Source: Aureimonas ureilytica DSM 18598 = NBRC 106430 | GTDB taxonomy: Bacteria; Pseudomonadota; Alphaproteobacteria; Rhizobiales; Rhizobiaceae | DNA length: 64,000 nt | Reading direction: 5' to 3' | Assembly (NCBI RefSeq): GCF_000382705.1 | Contig: NZ_ARQE01000003.1 | Span: 372,001-436,000, forward strand | Shown: positions 47,899-56,764 of the stretch, one piece after another | How the letters are laid out: every line of letters starts with the position of its first letter | Numbering within the stretch: position 1 is the stretch's first letter | Notes under the pieces: generated by a model | Database searches by the model: none | The model's input: only the letters and a program-made list of their open reading frames with translations | What the model was told of the DNA's origin: nothing | Translations under genes and position numbers: made by a program

Positions 47899-49377
47899 TC
47901 AGGCAGGCCGGGCTGGCGTCCGGTGGGACGACGAGTCGCGAGGCGGCAAGATGCCGTCGGGGAGCGGCGAGCGGTAGGTGTCCGATCCGCGACGCCGGCG
48001 GAGTTCCTCCTTGGCTCGCGCGCGAAGTTCTTCGTCCTGCACCACCCGCCCGGCCGTCGCGGCCATGACCTTGGCGGCCGTGACCATGGCCTTGTGGGCA
48101 TGGGGCATCTTGCCCTGCGTCACCGTCTGCCAGGTGTGGAACGGCGTCCCGAGCACGGCGGTCGCGGTCAGGCACTGGGCGGTCGGCACGAGGCAGCTCA
48201 CGTCGCCGACATCGGTCGAGCCGAAGAAGAGACGCGGCTCCGGCGGCAGGGGCAGGATCTCGTCGTGGAGATTGCGCGGAAAGCGATCCGGCGCGTTGAA
48301 CGCGCGGGCGCTGGCCCGGCGATCGGCGTCCGTGAGGGCGGCTGCGGCGAGCTTGTCCGCGAAGGCGTGGTCGTCGGCGTCGAAGGGCGGCGGGCCGACG
48401 CGCTCGAACTCCTCCTGCATGACCTCCTCCAGCGCGCGGTTGGGGATGATCGCCGACGTCGCCCGGTCGAAGACCATCTCGACGCCGGTCTCCGTCATGA
48501 GGGCCGCGCCCTCGGCGATCTTTCTCACCCGCTCGAAGAGCTCCGCCGCATCCTCCATCCGGGGCGCGCGGACGAGATAGAGGCCCTCGGCGCTCGCCTG
48601 GACGACATTGGGCGACACGCCGCCGGTCTGGGTGATCGCGTAGTGGACGCGGGCCTCGGGCGGCATGTGCTCGCGCATGAAATTGACCCCGACATTCATC
48701 AGCTCCAGCGCGTCGAGCGCGCTGCGGCCGACCTGCGGGCTGACCGCCGCATGCGAGGCGCGCCCCGCGAAGCGGAAATAGGCCTGGATGTTGGCCAGCG
48801 TCGCCGAGGACATGACGTGATTGTAGTCGGCCGGGTGCCAGCAGAAGGCGGCGTCCAGTCCGTCGAACGCGCCGGCGCGCGCCATGTAGGTCTTGCCCGA
48901 GCCGCCCTCCTCCGCCGGGCAGCCGAAGTAGCGGACCCGCGCTTCGATCCCGGCCTCGTCGAGCGCATCGCGCAGGGCGACGGCCGCCAGCAGAGAGGCC
49001 GCGCCGAGAAGATTGTGATGGCAGCCATGGCCGTTGCCGCCCGCCTCGATCGGCCGGTGCTCGGTCGCGCCCGCTTCCTGCGACAGGCCCGCCAGCGCGT
49101 CGAACTCGCCGAGAAAGCCGATCGTCACGTTTCCCCTGCCGGCCTCGGCCATGAAGGCCGTGGCGATGCCGGCGATGTTGCGCGTGACGGCGAAGCCTTC
49201 CGCCTCCAGCGCGGCGATGTGCTCCTCTGCCGAGCGGACCTCTTCGTATCGCAGCTCCGGCATGCCCCAGATGCGGTCGCTGAGATCGATGAAGGTCTCG
49301 GACTTCCGGGCGATGCAGGCGACGATCGAGTCGGTTCCAAAATGCGTCTCGCGCGTCGGCGAAGAGGGCAAGTCCAT
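47899..49377 (-). CDS. M20 family amidohydrolase/peptidase (AbgB-like)
   Basis: A 492-residue zinc amidohydrolase. GFLGEFDAL, NGHGCHHNLLG, CPAEEGGSGKTYM (catalytic Glu pair) and FRFAGRASHAAVSP (dimerisation domain) match the aminobenzoyl-glutamate/aminoacyl hydrolase group. It probably cleaves an amide or dipeptide brought in by the adjacent peptide ABC system, whose last gene ends 38 bp upstream on the same strand. It has no signal peptide, so it acts in the cytoplasm. The C-terminal 20 residues are polar and poorly conserved-looking. Confidence 0.87.
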   Translation of the reverse strand: MDLPSSPTRETHFGTDSIVACIARKSETFIDLSDRIWGMPELRYEEVRSAEEHIAALEAEGFAVTRNIAGIATAFMAEAGRGNVTIGFLGEFDALAGLSQEAGATEHRPIEAGGNGHGCHHNLLGAASLLAAVALRDALDEAGIEARVRYFGCPAEEGGSGKTYMARAGAFDGLDAAFCWHPADYNHVMSSATLANIQAYFRFAGRASHAAVSPQVGRSALDALELMNVGVNFMREHMPPEARVHYAITQTGGVSPNVVQASAEGLYLVRAPRMEDAAELFERVRKIAEGAALMTETGVEMVFDRATSAIIPNRALEEVMQEEFERVGPPPFDADDHAFADKLAAAALTDADRRASARAFNAPDRFPRNLHDEILPLPPEPRLFFGSTDVGDVSCLVPTAQCLTATAVLGTPFHTWQTVTQGKMPHAHKAMVTAAKVMAATAGRVVQDEELRARAKEELRRRRGSDTYRSPLPDGILPPRDSSSHRTPARPA

Positions 49378-49414
49378 GGGGCGGTCTCCAGAAGAAGGGC
49401 AGACGCGTGGCGGC

Positions 49415-50422
49415 TCAGGCCGCCGCGCGATCGTTCAGGTGGCAGGCCGAGAGCCGGCCCGGTCCGATCGGGCGCAGGGCCGGAACGTCGGACCGGCAGC
49501 GGGGCATGGCGTGCGGGCAGCGCGGATTGAAGGGGCAGCCGGAAGGCGGCGCGAGTGGCGAGGGCAGTTCGCCCCGGATCGGCTGGTAGTCCCGCTCCCC
49601 CGGTTCGAGCACGGGAAGCTGCTCCAGGAGCAGCTTGGTGTAGGGATGGTTGGGGTCGGTGAAGAGGTCTTCGGTCGCGGCGACCTCCACCACGCGCCCA
49701 AGATACATGATGACCACGCGGTCGGAGATATGCTCGACGACGCCCAGATTGTGCGAGATGAAGAGGTAGGTGAGCCCCAGATCGTCGCGCAGATCCATGA
49801 AGAGGTTGAGGACCTGCGCCTGGATCGAGACGTCGAGCGCGGCGACGGCCTCGTCGCAGATGATGAGCTTGGGCCGGACGGCGAGGGCCCGGGCGATGCC
49901 GATGCGCTGGCGCTGACCGCCGGAGAACTGGTGCGGAAAACGGTCGAGATAGGCGGCCGACAGCCCGACCTTCTCCATCAGCCCGGCGACGTAGCCGCGC
50001 CGCTCGGAAGGCTTGATGAGGCCATGGGCGACGGGCGCCTCGCCGACGATATCGACGACGCGCATGCGCGGGTTCAGCGAGGCGAAGGGGTCCTGAAAGA
50101 TCATCTGGACGCTCAGCGCGTGGTCGCGCCGCTGCGCCGGCGACATGGCATCGAGGGACACGCCCTGCCACGCGACCTCGCCGGCCGACCGGGGGCTGAT
50201 CCCGGCGAGGATGCGCGCCACCGTGGACTTGCCGCATCCCGACTCGCCGACGATGCCGACGACCTCTCCCGGCGCGACCGAGAGATCGACGTCGGACACC
50301 GCCCGGATCTCCAGCCGCTTCTCGTTCGCCCCGAAGAGATTGGCGATGCGGCCGGCGAGACCGACCGGCTTCACGAAGGTCTTCGCCAGACCCTTCACGG
50401 TCAGGATCGGTTGCGCGCTCAT
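49415..50422 (-). CDS. Dipeptide/oligopeptide ABC transporter ATPase, DppF type
   Basis: A 335-residue ATPase. Walker A GESGCGKSTVAR, signature FSGGQRQR, Walker B ICDEAVAALDVS and the C-terminal oligo_HPY motif (CPFNPRCPHAMPRC) with its Cys cluster mark a DppF/OppF protein. The ATG at 50420-50422 overlaps the partner ATPase stop by 4 bp; the longer frame is antisense-like. Note Ala-Val-Ala in DEAVAALD where DEPxSALD is usual. Confidence 0.92.
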   Translation of the reverse strand: MSAQPILTVKGLAKTFVKPVGLAGRIANLFGANEKRLEIRAVSDVDLSVAPGEVVGIVGESGCGKSTVARILAGISPRSAGEVAWQGVSLDAMSPAQRRDHALSVQMIFQDPFASLNPRMRVVDIVGEAPVAHGLIKPSERRGYVAGLMEKVGLSAAYLDRFPHQFSGGQRQRIGIARALAVRPKLIICDEAVAALDVSIQAQVLNLFMDLRDDLGLTYLFISHNLGVVEHISDRVVIMYLGRVVEVAATEDLFTDPNHPYTKLLLEQLPVLEPGERDYQPIRGELPSPLAPPSGCPFNPRCPHAMPRCRSDVPALRPIGPGRLSACHLNDRAAA

Positions 50423-51408
50423 GCCCGTCCTCCCAAAGGATGCCAGCAGCGAAAGGTGCGACCCGGCTCCGGCACGCTTTCCTCGGGCGCCACGGCGCAG
50501 GCGGCGCTCGCGCGCTCGCAGCGGGTGCGGAAGGCGCAGCCGCCGTCGAGATCGGACAGCGACGGCGTCATGCCGGGAATCTGGTGGAGCCGGCGGCCGC
50601 GCGTCGCCCGCGACGGCACGGAGGCGATGAGCCCGCCCGTATAGGGATGCAGCGGCCGGCGGATGATGTCGGCCGTCGGCCCGAACTCCACGACCCGGCC
50701 GGCGTACATGACGGCGATCCGGTCCGCGAGGCCCGCCACCACGGCGAGATCGTGCGTGACCCAGATCAGCGCCGTCCCCTTGCGGCGGCACAGCTTCTTC
50801 ATCTCGTGGATGATCTGCCCCTGGATCGACACGTCGAGCGCCGTCGTCGGTTCGTCGGCGATGACGAGGCGGGGATCGTTGATCAGGGCGATGGCGATGG
50901 CCACGCGCTGGCGCATGCCGCCCGACAATTCGAACGGATAGGCCCGCAGGCGCTCGTCGGGCGACGGGATGCCGACCATGACCAGCGCCTCGCGAGCGCG
51001 CCTCAGGGCCTCCTCGCGGCCGACATCGGCATGGGCGAGCACCGTTTCGACCATCTGCGTGTCGACGCGCAGAACCGGGTTCAGCGTCATCGAGGGGTCC
51101 TGGAAGATCATCGCGATCTCGTTGCCGCGAAGGCGCCGCCACTCGGCGTCGGACAGCCCCAGGAGATCGCGTCCGTCGAACTCGATCCGCCCTCCGACGA
51201 CCCGTCCCGGCGGATCGACGAGACCCATGATCGAGAAGCCGCTGATCGACTTGCCGGAGCCCGACTCGCCGACGAGACCGAGGATTTCGCCGCGCGCGAG
51301 CGTGATGTCGACCCCGTCCACCGCCTTCGCCGTTCCCGAACGGGTGTGGAAATGGGTCCTGAGATTGCGCACCGAAAGCAGCGGTGCGGCCTGTCCGGTT
51401 TCGCTCAT
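50419..51408 (-). CDS. Dipeptide/oligopeptide ABC transporter ATPase, DppD type
   Basis: A 329-residue ATPase: Walker A GESGSGKSISG, signature LSGGMRQRV, Walker [13 protein letters not shown], and C-terminal CAFRTRCERASAAC. It overlaps its neighbours by 4 bp on each side, consistent with a single polycistronic transporter transcript. Confidence 0.93.
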   Translation of the reverse strand: MSETGQAAPLLSVRNLRTHFHTRSGTAKAVDGVDITLARGEILGLVGESGSGKSISGFSIMGLVDPPGRVVGGRIEFDGRDLLGLSDAEWRRLRGNEIAMIFQDPSMTLNPVLRVDTQMVETVLAHADVGREEALRRAREALVMVGIPSPDERLRAYPFELSGGMRQRVAIAIALINDPRLVIADEPTTALDVSIQGQIIHEMKKLCRRKGTALIWVTHDLAVVAGLADRIAVMYAGRVVEFGPTADIIRRPLHPYTGGLIASVPSRATRGRRLHQIPGMTPSLSDLDGGCAFRTRCERASAACAVAPEESVPEPGRTFRCWHPLGGRA

Positions 51409-52322
51409 GACGCATTCCGTGGGTTGAGAACGTCGCGCAGCTGGTCGCCGACGAGGTTGATCGCCAGGATCAGGAGAGCGAGCGCGATGCCGGGAAAGAA
51501 GGAGATCCAGTACTGGCCGGAGAACATGAACTCGAACCCGTTGGCGATCAGCATGCCGAGCGAGGGCTCGGTCACGGGCACGCCGATGCCGAGGAAGGAG
51601 AGCGTGGCCTCGGCGCCGATCGCATGCGCGAGATCGATGGTGGCGATCACGATCAGCGGCGGCAGGCAGTTGGGCAGGACGTGGCGCAGGATGATCCGCC
51701 CGGGCCCGAGCGACAGGCACCGCGCCGCCTGGACATATTCGCGGTTGCGCTCGACGATCGCGGCGCTGCGGGCCGTCCGGGCGAAATAGGCCCATTGCAC
51801 GACGATCAGCGCGAGGATCACCTTGTCGACGCCCTGGCCGAGGACGGACAGCATGACGAGCGCGACGAGGATCGCGGGAAACGAGAGCTGGATATCGACG
51901 ATGCGCATCAGCACCGCATCCAAGACCCCGCCGAAATAGGCGGCGGCGAGGCCGACCAGCGCGCCGATGGCGAGCGCGGCCGAAACCGAGGTGAAGGCGA
52001 CGAGAAGGCTCGTGCGCATTCCGTAGAGAATGGCCGAGAGGATGTCGCGCGCCTGCCCGTCCGTGCCGAGCCAATAGGTCATGCCGGTGCTCTCGGACAC
52101 CGAACCCGGCGGCAGTTCGGACTCGAAGATATCGAGAGCCCCGATATCGTAGGGGTTCTGCGGCGCCACCCAGGGCGCGAAGAGAGCCGGGATCGTCAGC
52201 GCGAGAAGAAGCACCAGGCCGAGCACCGCGACGGGGCTGCGGCAGAAGCTCGCGACGTTCCGGCGCCAGGGCGTCTCGGCGCCGGCCGTGGTCGGTGGTG
52301 CGGCGGGGGTTTGGACGCTCAT
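51405..52322 (-). CDS. Dipeptide/oligopeptide ABC transporter permease, DppC type
   Basis: A 305-residue permease with an N-terminal membrane helix (PVAVLGLVLLLALTIPALFAPWVAP), the motif YWLGTDGQARDILSAILYGMRTSL of DppC proteins, and an EAA loop VQAARCLSLGPGRIILRHVLPNCL. Its ATG overlaps the DppB stop (TGATG). Confidence 0.93.
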   Translation of the reverse strand: MSVQTPAAPPTTAGAETPWRRNVASFCRSPVAVLGLVLLLALTIPALFAPWVAPQNPYDIGALDIFESELPPGSVSESTGMTYWLGTDGQARDILSAILYGMRTSLLVAFTSVSAALAIGALVGLAAAYFGGVLDAVLMRIVDIQLSFPAILVALVMLSVLGQGVDKVILALIVVQWAYFARTARSAAIVERNREYVQAARCLSLGPGRIILRHVLPNCLPPLIVIATIDLAHAIGAEATLSFLGIGVPVTEPSLGMLIANGFEFMFSGQYWISFFPGIALALLILAINLVGDQLRDVLNPRNAS

Positions 52323-53296
52323 CAGTCGCGGACCCTTTCGCGCGAGCTCGGATCGATCGCCATGCAGAACACGTCCACGAAGAGGTTCAGGGCGACGAGG
52401 AAGCAGACCATGACGAGGACGTAGGCGACGACGACGGGCCGATCGAGCGTGAGGATCGAGTCGATCAGGAGCTTGCCCATTCCGGGCCAGGCGAAGATCG
52501 TCTCCGTGACGACCGCGAAGGCGACGGCCTGACCGAATTCCAGCCCCGTCACCGTGAGGATCGGGATGGTGATGTTCTTCAGGAGATGGACGCGCAGGAT
52601 GCGGCCGGTCGGCAGTCCCTTCGCGCGGGCGAACTTGATGTAGTCCATCGGCAGAACCTCGCGCGTGGCGGCGCGGGTGACGCGGATCAGGAGGGCGGCC
52701 TTGGCGATGCCGAGCGTCAGCGCGGGAAGCGCGACATGCCGCCATCCGTCCAGCGTGAAGAGGCTGAGCTGCAGGGGACCCAGGCTCACCACCGGACCCC
52801 GGCCGGACGCGGGAAGCCAACCGAGCTGGACGGCGAAGAGCATGATCATCACCAGTCCGATCCAGAAGGTCGGCAGGCTGAAGCCGAGGATCGAGGCGGT
52901 CATGATCGCGCGCGAGGCGGGCGCCGCCGGCCGAAGCCCGGCCGCGATGCCGAGCGGCACGCCGACGAGAACCGCAAAGCCCATGGCGACGATCACGAGT
53001 TCGAACGTCGCGGGCATGCGCTCGACGATCAGCTTCAGCGCCGGCTGGCCGGTCAGGAAGCTGCGGCCGAAATCGCCCTGGAGCGCGTTGCCGAGGAAGG
53101 CGACATATTGCGTGAAAACGGACTGGTCGAGGCCGAGGGCGGTGCGGACGGCCTGACGCTCCAGCTCGGTCGCCTCCGGGCTGACGAGCATCGCCGTCGG
53201 ATCGCCGACGAGATAGATCCCGACGAAGACCAGCACCGACATGGCCAGAAGCACGCCGACGGCCTGGAAAAGGCGGTTGATGACGAAGACGAGCAC
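52322..53296 (-). CDS. Dipeptide/oligopeptide ABC transporter permease, DppB type
   Basis: A 324-residue permease. The start is GTG at 53294-53296, seven bases after AAGGAG, giving FVINRLFQAVGVLLAMSVLVFVGIYLVGDP. The EAA loop is KFARAKGLPTGRILRVHLLKNITIP. ALGLDQSVFTQYVAFLGNALQGDFGRSF is the typical DppB segment. It lies 61 bp after the binding-protein gene. Confidence 0.9.
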   Translation of the reverse strand: MLVFVINRLFQAVGVLLAMSVLVFVGIYLVGDPTAMLVSPEATELERQAVRTALGLDQSVFTQYVAFLGNALQGDFGRSFLTGQPALKLIVERMPATFELVIVAMGFAVLVGVPLGIAAGLRPAAPASRAIMTASILGFSLPTFWIGLVMIMLFAVQLGWLPASGRGPVVSLGPLQLSLFTLDGWRHVALPALTLGIAKAALLIRVTRAATREVLPMDYIKFARAKGLPTGRILRVHLLKNITIPILTVTGLEFGQAVAFAVVTETIFAWPGMGKLLIDSILTLDRPVVVAYVLVMVCFLVALNLFVDVFCMAIDPSSRERVRD

Positions 53297-53357
53297 GACG
53301 AGGCTCCTTTGGTCGGGGCGCCGCGCCGCCTTGCGGCCGGCGGCGCGGCGGACGGCA

Positions 53358-54938
53358 TCACTTGGCGAGGGTGGCGCCCTGGGGCAGCGTGAACTGGTCG
53401 GCCCGCGCCTCGAAGGCGATCCCCTTTCGCAGACCCCAGGACGGGATCTCGAAATGGAGCGGCACGACCGCATAATCGTCCATGGCGAGGTCGTCGGCCT
53501 TCTCCAGCAGGGATTGCCGGGCCGCGTCGTCCAGCGTGCCGCTCGCCTGCGCCAGGAGGGCGTCGAGTTCGGGATTGGCGTAGCGTCCGCCGTTGGCCGC
53601 CCCCTGGCCGCGCTCGCGGTCGAACGTGGCGAGCTGCGCGGTCAGGGTCGTGCCGATCTCGGCCGTGTTGTTGCCCCAGGAGCCGAGATAGGCGCTGTAG
53701 GTGCGCGCGTCGCGGTTCTTGAAGAAGACCGGCGGGGCGGACGCCTCGACCTCGGTGCGCACGCCGATCCGGCTCCACATCGCGGCGACCGTCTGGCTGA
53801 CCCGGATGTCGTTGACATAGCGTCCGCTCGGCGAGCCGAGGGTGATGGTGAAGCCGTCCGGCCACCCGGCCTCGGCGAGGAGCGCTTTGGCCCGCGCCGG
53901 ATCGGCCGCAGGGGCTTGGGCGTGCTCGGGGCTCGTGCCGAACATGGTGGGCGTTCCGAGACTGCCGGCCGGCTCGGCCGCGCCGCTCATGATCCGCGAG
54001 ACGATGCCGCGCCGATCGACGGCGAGCGACAGGGCCTCGCGCACGCGCCGGTCCTTCAAGGGGTTGCGGCCATCCGTTCCGCCGATGCCGGGGCTCGCGT
54101 CCCGATCCTGGTCGAGGGCGATGTAGAGGATTCGGGCGGGGGGCGCGGCGACGACGGACACGGCCGGGTTCGCGCGGAATTCCTCGACGCTGGCCGTCGG
54201 CAGGTCTTCCATCAGGTCGATATCGCCAGCCAGAAGCGCGGCGGCGCGAGCGGCCGGATTGGTCATCGGCCGCATCACGACGCGGTCCCAGTCCGGGCGC
54301 GGGCCCCAATAGCGGTCGTTCCGCTCCAGAACGAGGTCGCCGCCCTTCTGCCACGACACGAACTTGAACGGCCCGCTGCCGATCAGCCCCTCGCCGCGAT
54401 TGAGTTCCGTCGTCGTCTTGCCTTCGGGCGCTGCGCCGGAGGCGGCAGCCTTCGACATGATGGGAAGGTTGGCGACATCGACGAGGAGCAGCGGATAGGG
54501 TTCGGTCGTGGTGATCCGCACGGTGGACGGGTCCGACGCCTCGACCTTCGCGATCTTGCGCGTGAAGAGCGTGAAGGCGGTCGGGCTGTTGGGCACTTTC
54601 GCGACCCGGTCGAAGGTGAAGACCACGTCGTCGGCGGTCAGGGGCGTTCCGTCCGAGAAGCTCACCCCCTGGCGCAGCTTGAAGACCCACTCGGTGGGGC
54701 TCGCCAGTTGCCAGCTTTCCGCGAGTTTGGGGCCGACCTTGCCCTGCGCGTCCTGGATCGTCAGCGCGTCGAAGATCGACAGCGCGACCTGCATGTTGGG
54801 CGACAGGACGTGGAACTGCGGATCGAGGGACGAGGGCTCCGACTTGGTGCCGATCGTGAGATCGGCCGCCATGGCCGGCGCTGCGGCGAGAAGCGCGAGC
54901 ATCGCGGCGGCCGTGAGGGACTTGCAGTACAGGCGCAT
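53358..54938 (-). CDS. Peptide ABC transporter substrate-binding protein
   Basis: A 526-residue SBP_bac_5 protein with a Sec signal (LTAAAMLALLAAAPAMA|ADL). LTIGTKSEPSSLDPQFHV and KLAESWQ...LRQGVSFSDGTPLTADDVVFTF are family landmarks. It delivers an unknown peptide-like ligand to the DppBCDF-type transporter. It heads the leftward operon that ends with the M20 amidohydrolase, and it is divergent from a LysR gene. Confidence 0.92.
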   Translation of the reverse strand: MRLYCKSLTAAAMLALLAAAPAMAADLTIGTKSEPSSLDPQFHVLSPNMQVALSIFDALTIQDAQGKVGPKLAESWQLASPTEWVFKLRQGVSFSDGTPLTADDVVFTFDRVAKVPNSPTAFTLFTRKIAKVEASDPSTVRITTTEPYPLLLVDVANLPIMSKAAASGAAPEGKTTTELNRGEGLIGSGPFKFVSWQKGGDLVLERNDRYWGPRPDWDRVVMRPMTNPAARAAALLAGDIDLMEDLPTASVEEFRANPAVSVVAAPPARILYIALDQDRDASPGIGGTDGRNPLKDRRVREALSLAVDRRGIVSRIMSGAAEPAGSLGTPTMFGTSPEHAQAPAADPARAKALLAEAGWPDGFTITLGSPSGRYVNDIRVSQTVAAMWSRIGVRTEVEASAPPVFFKNRDARTYSAYLGSWGNNTAEIGTTLTAQLATFDRERGQGAANGGRYANPELDALLAQASGTLDDAARQSLLEKADDLAMDDYAVVPLHFEIPSWGLRKGIAFEARADQFTLPQGATLAK

Positions 54939-55209
54939 GGCGTCTCCTTGGGGCCGATGGGCGGCGCGCGCGGGTTCGGGGGCGTTGCGGTCGATTTCCG
55001 AGGCGGCATTCGGGGCGGCCGGATGCTCCGCTCCCGGCTCCCGCGTTCGGACCTTGGCCCGGCGGGATGGTGATGATCCGTGACGACGAGAGGAAACCTG
55101 CGGCCTGCGCCGCGCTCTTGCAACGAACTTGCGCGGCCGCCATCATGAATTCTGGTTATCGCCCTTCGGAGCCAAGCATCCGTCGCTGCGGCTCCTTGCG
55201 GCAGCGCGC

Positions 55210-55228
55210 CGATAAGCAGGTGTTATCG
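55210..55228. promoter_or_regulatory. Candidate LysR operator
   Basis: CGATAA, seven bases, TTATCG forms a perfect dyad 22 bp before the LysR start; it fits the T-N11-A pattern of LysR sites. A second TTATCG half-site is at 55156-55161. Both are in the 311-bp divergent gap 54939-55249, which otherwise holds no gene. Autoregulation and control of the peptide operon are inferred. Confidence 0.55.
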
Positions 55229-55249
55229 AGGACTGGAGGCGCCGTTCCC

Positions 55250-56209
55250 GTGGACTTCAAGCAGCTCAGAAACTTCGTCTATGTCGTGCGCTATTCGAGC
55301 TTCGGCGTGGCGGCGGGCAAGCTGAACGTGACGCAACCCGCCTTGAGCAAGAGCATCCGCGCGCTGGAGCAGACGACCGGCGTTCGGATACTCGACCGTG
55401 GGCCGTGGGGCGTTCGTGCGACGGAAGCCGGCGAACGCCTGCTCGAATACGCCGAGGTGATCCTCGCTCTCAGCGAAGAAGCGCAGGACGAATTCGACAC
55501 CCAGCAAGGCGCGCAGCGCGGCCGGCTGCGCGTGGGCGGCAGCGCGACCATGGCGCGCTCGATCCTGCCGCTCGCCTCGCGGCGGTTCCTGTCCCGGCAT
55601 CCCGGCGTGAACCTCACCCTCCATGAGGAACTGAGCCCGTCGCTCCAGGCGCAACTCCTCAACGGAACGATCGACATCGCCCTCATGGGCCGGCCGAGGG
55701 ACTTTCCGAACGAGGAGCTCGAATATCGCGATCTCCTGGAGGTTCCCATCGAGATCGTGGCCGACCGCCATCATGTCCTCGCCGGGCGGGACCATGTGAG
55801 CCTGGCGGATCTGACCGAATGGTCCTGGATCATTCCCGCCCGCCCCGACCCGGATCGAACGGCGCTGGATGCGATCTTCACCGCGGCGCGCCTGCCGCTG
55901 CCCCAGGCGGTCTGCGAGACGTCGTCCTCGACGTTTCAGCTCTCGATGCTGGCCGACAGCCCCTGGCTGAGCTACCTTTCGAGCACCAGCGCCTTCGCGC
56001 GCGGGCCGGACGCCCGGTTGGTCCGCCTGAACATCGACATGCCGAGCTGGACCCGCAAGATCGGCATCGCATGCCGCCGCCTTCGCGTGCGCCGCCCCCT
56101 TCTCCTCAGCTTCATCTCGGAAATCGAAAGCGTCTGCTCGGATCTGAAACTCGGCACGGGAGCGGCTTTGGGTGGCGCCCCGATGACCATTCCTCGCGCT
56201 CGGTCATAG
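55250..56209 (+). CDS. LysR family transcriptional regulator
   Basis: A 319-residue regulator. The N-terminal HTH (FVYVVRYSSFGVAAGKLNVTQPALSKSIRALEQTTGVRILDRG) covers residues about 8-50, followed by the substrate-binding domain. The start is GTG 55250 with GGAGG at 55235-55239; the frame further upstream is not LysR-like. It is divergent from the peptide transporter and probably senses a related ligand. Confidence 0.9.
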   Translation: MDFKQLRNFVYVVRYSSFGVAAGKLNVTQPALSKSIRALEQTTGVRILDRGPWGVRATEAGERLLEYAEVILALSEEAQDEFDTQQGAQRGRLRVGGSATMARSILPLASRRFLSRHPGVNLTLHEELSPSLQAQLLNGTIDIALMGRPRDFPNEELEYRDLLEVPIEIVADRHHVLAGRDHVSLADLTEWSWIIPARPDPDRTALDAIFTAARLPLPQAVCETSSSTFQLSMLADSPWLSYLSSTSAFARGPDARLVRLNIDMPSWTRKIGIACRRLRVRRPLLLSFISEIESVCSDLKLGTGAALGGAPMTIPRARS

Positions 56210-56764
56210 GCGCGAGGAGCGTTCCGCCATCTCAAAGGGATGCCGCGAACTCTGCCAAGGGAATAGCGGGTCATGACCCTGCGAGGACGAGAGCGGTGAC
56301 GATTCCGTTGCCCCGCATCGTTTTGGGACCGGAGCCTCGAACATCGAGAACCACCACGCGGCACGCAGGCCTCAGCGGTGCGGGCAAGCGCGGAACGCCG
56401 CGCCGACCGGCAATGGCTCCAGCCGATCCCCGCCCGAACGACAGCTCGCTGCGATCGCGAACGGCGCCCTATCGCCAGGTCCGCCGAGAAGCAGAGCGTC
56501 CGCTCACGACCCGATCCGGTCGTTGACCGGACGGTTGATTGCACTCCGGAGCGGACATAGCATGGTCATGATCCGAGGCCGATCTGGCTCGCCCTGCCTC
56601 CTGTGACCGCACGGTGACTTCGAGAGAAGGGGTCCCGAAGCGATGGAATGACGCATTCCGCGTTTCCACGGTTTTGGTTCAGCGTGTCGTTCGCCACCCA
56701 GGCCGAGAGACGCTATGAACCGGGTGCGGTTCGCTGAACGTCGCGGAGGAACAGCAGCCAAGCC
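56210..56764. other. Gene-free stretch between the LysR gene and the sensor kinase
   Basis: About 555 bp without a supported gene. Frames here are Arg/Pro-rich on both strands and lack ribosome sites. A short GGTC-GTTGACC dyad-like word lies near 56518-56530. The promoter of the kinase-regulator pair should be here; no motif is clear. Confidence 0.4.
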
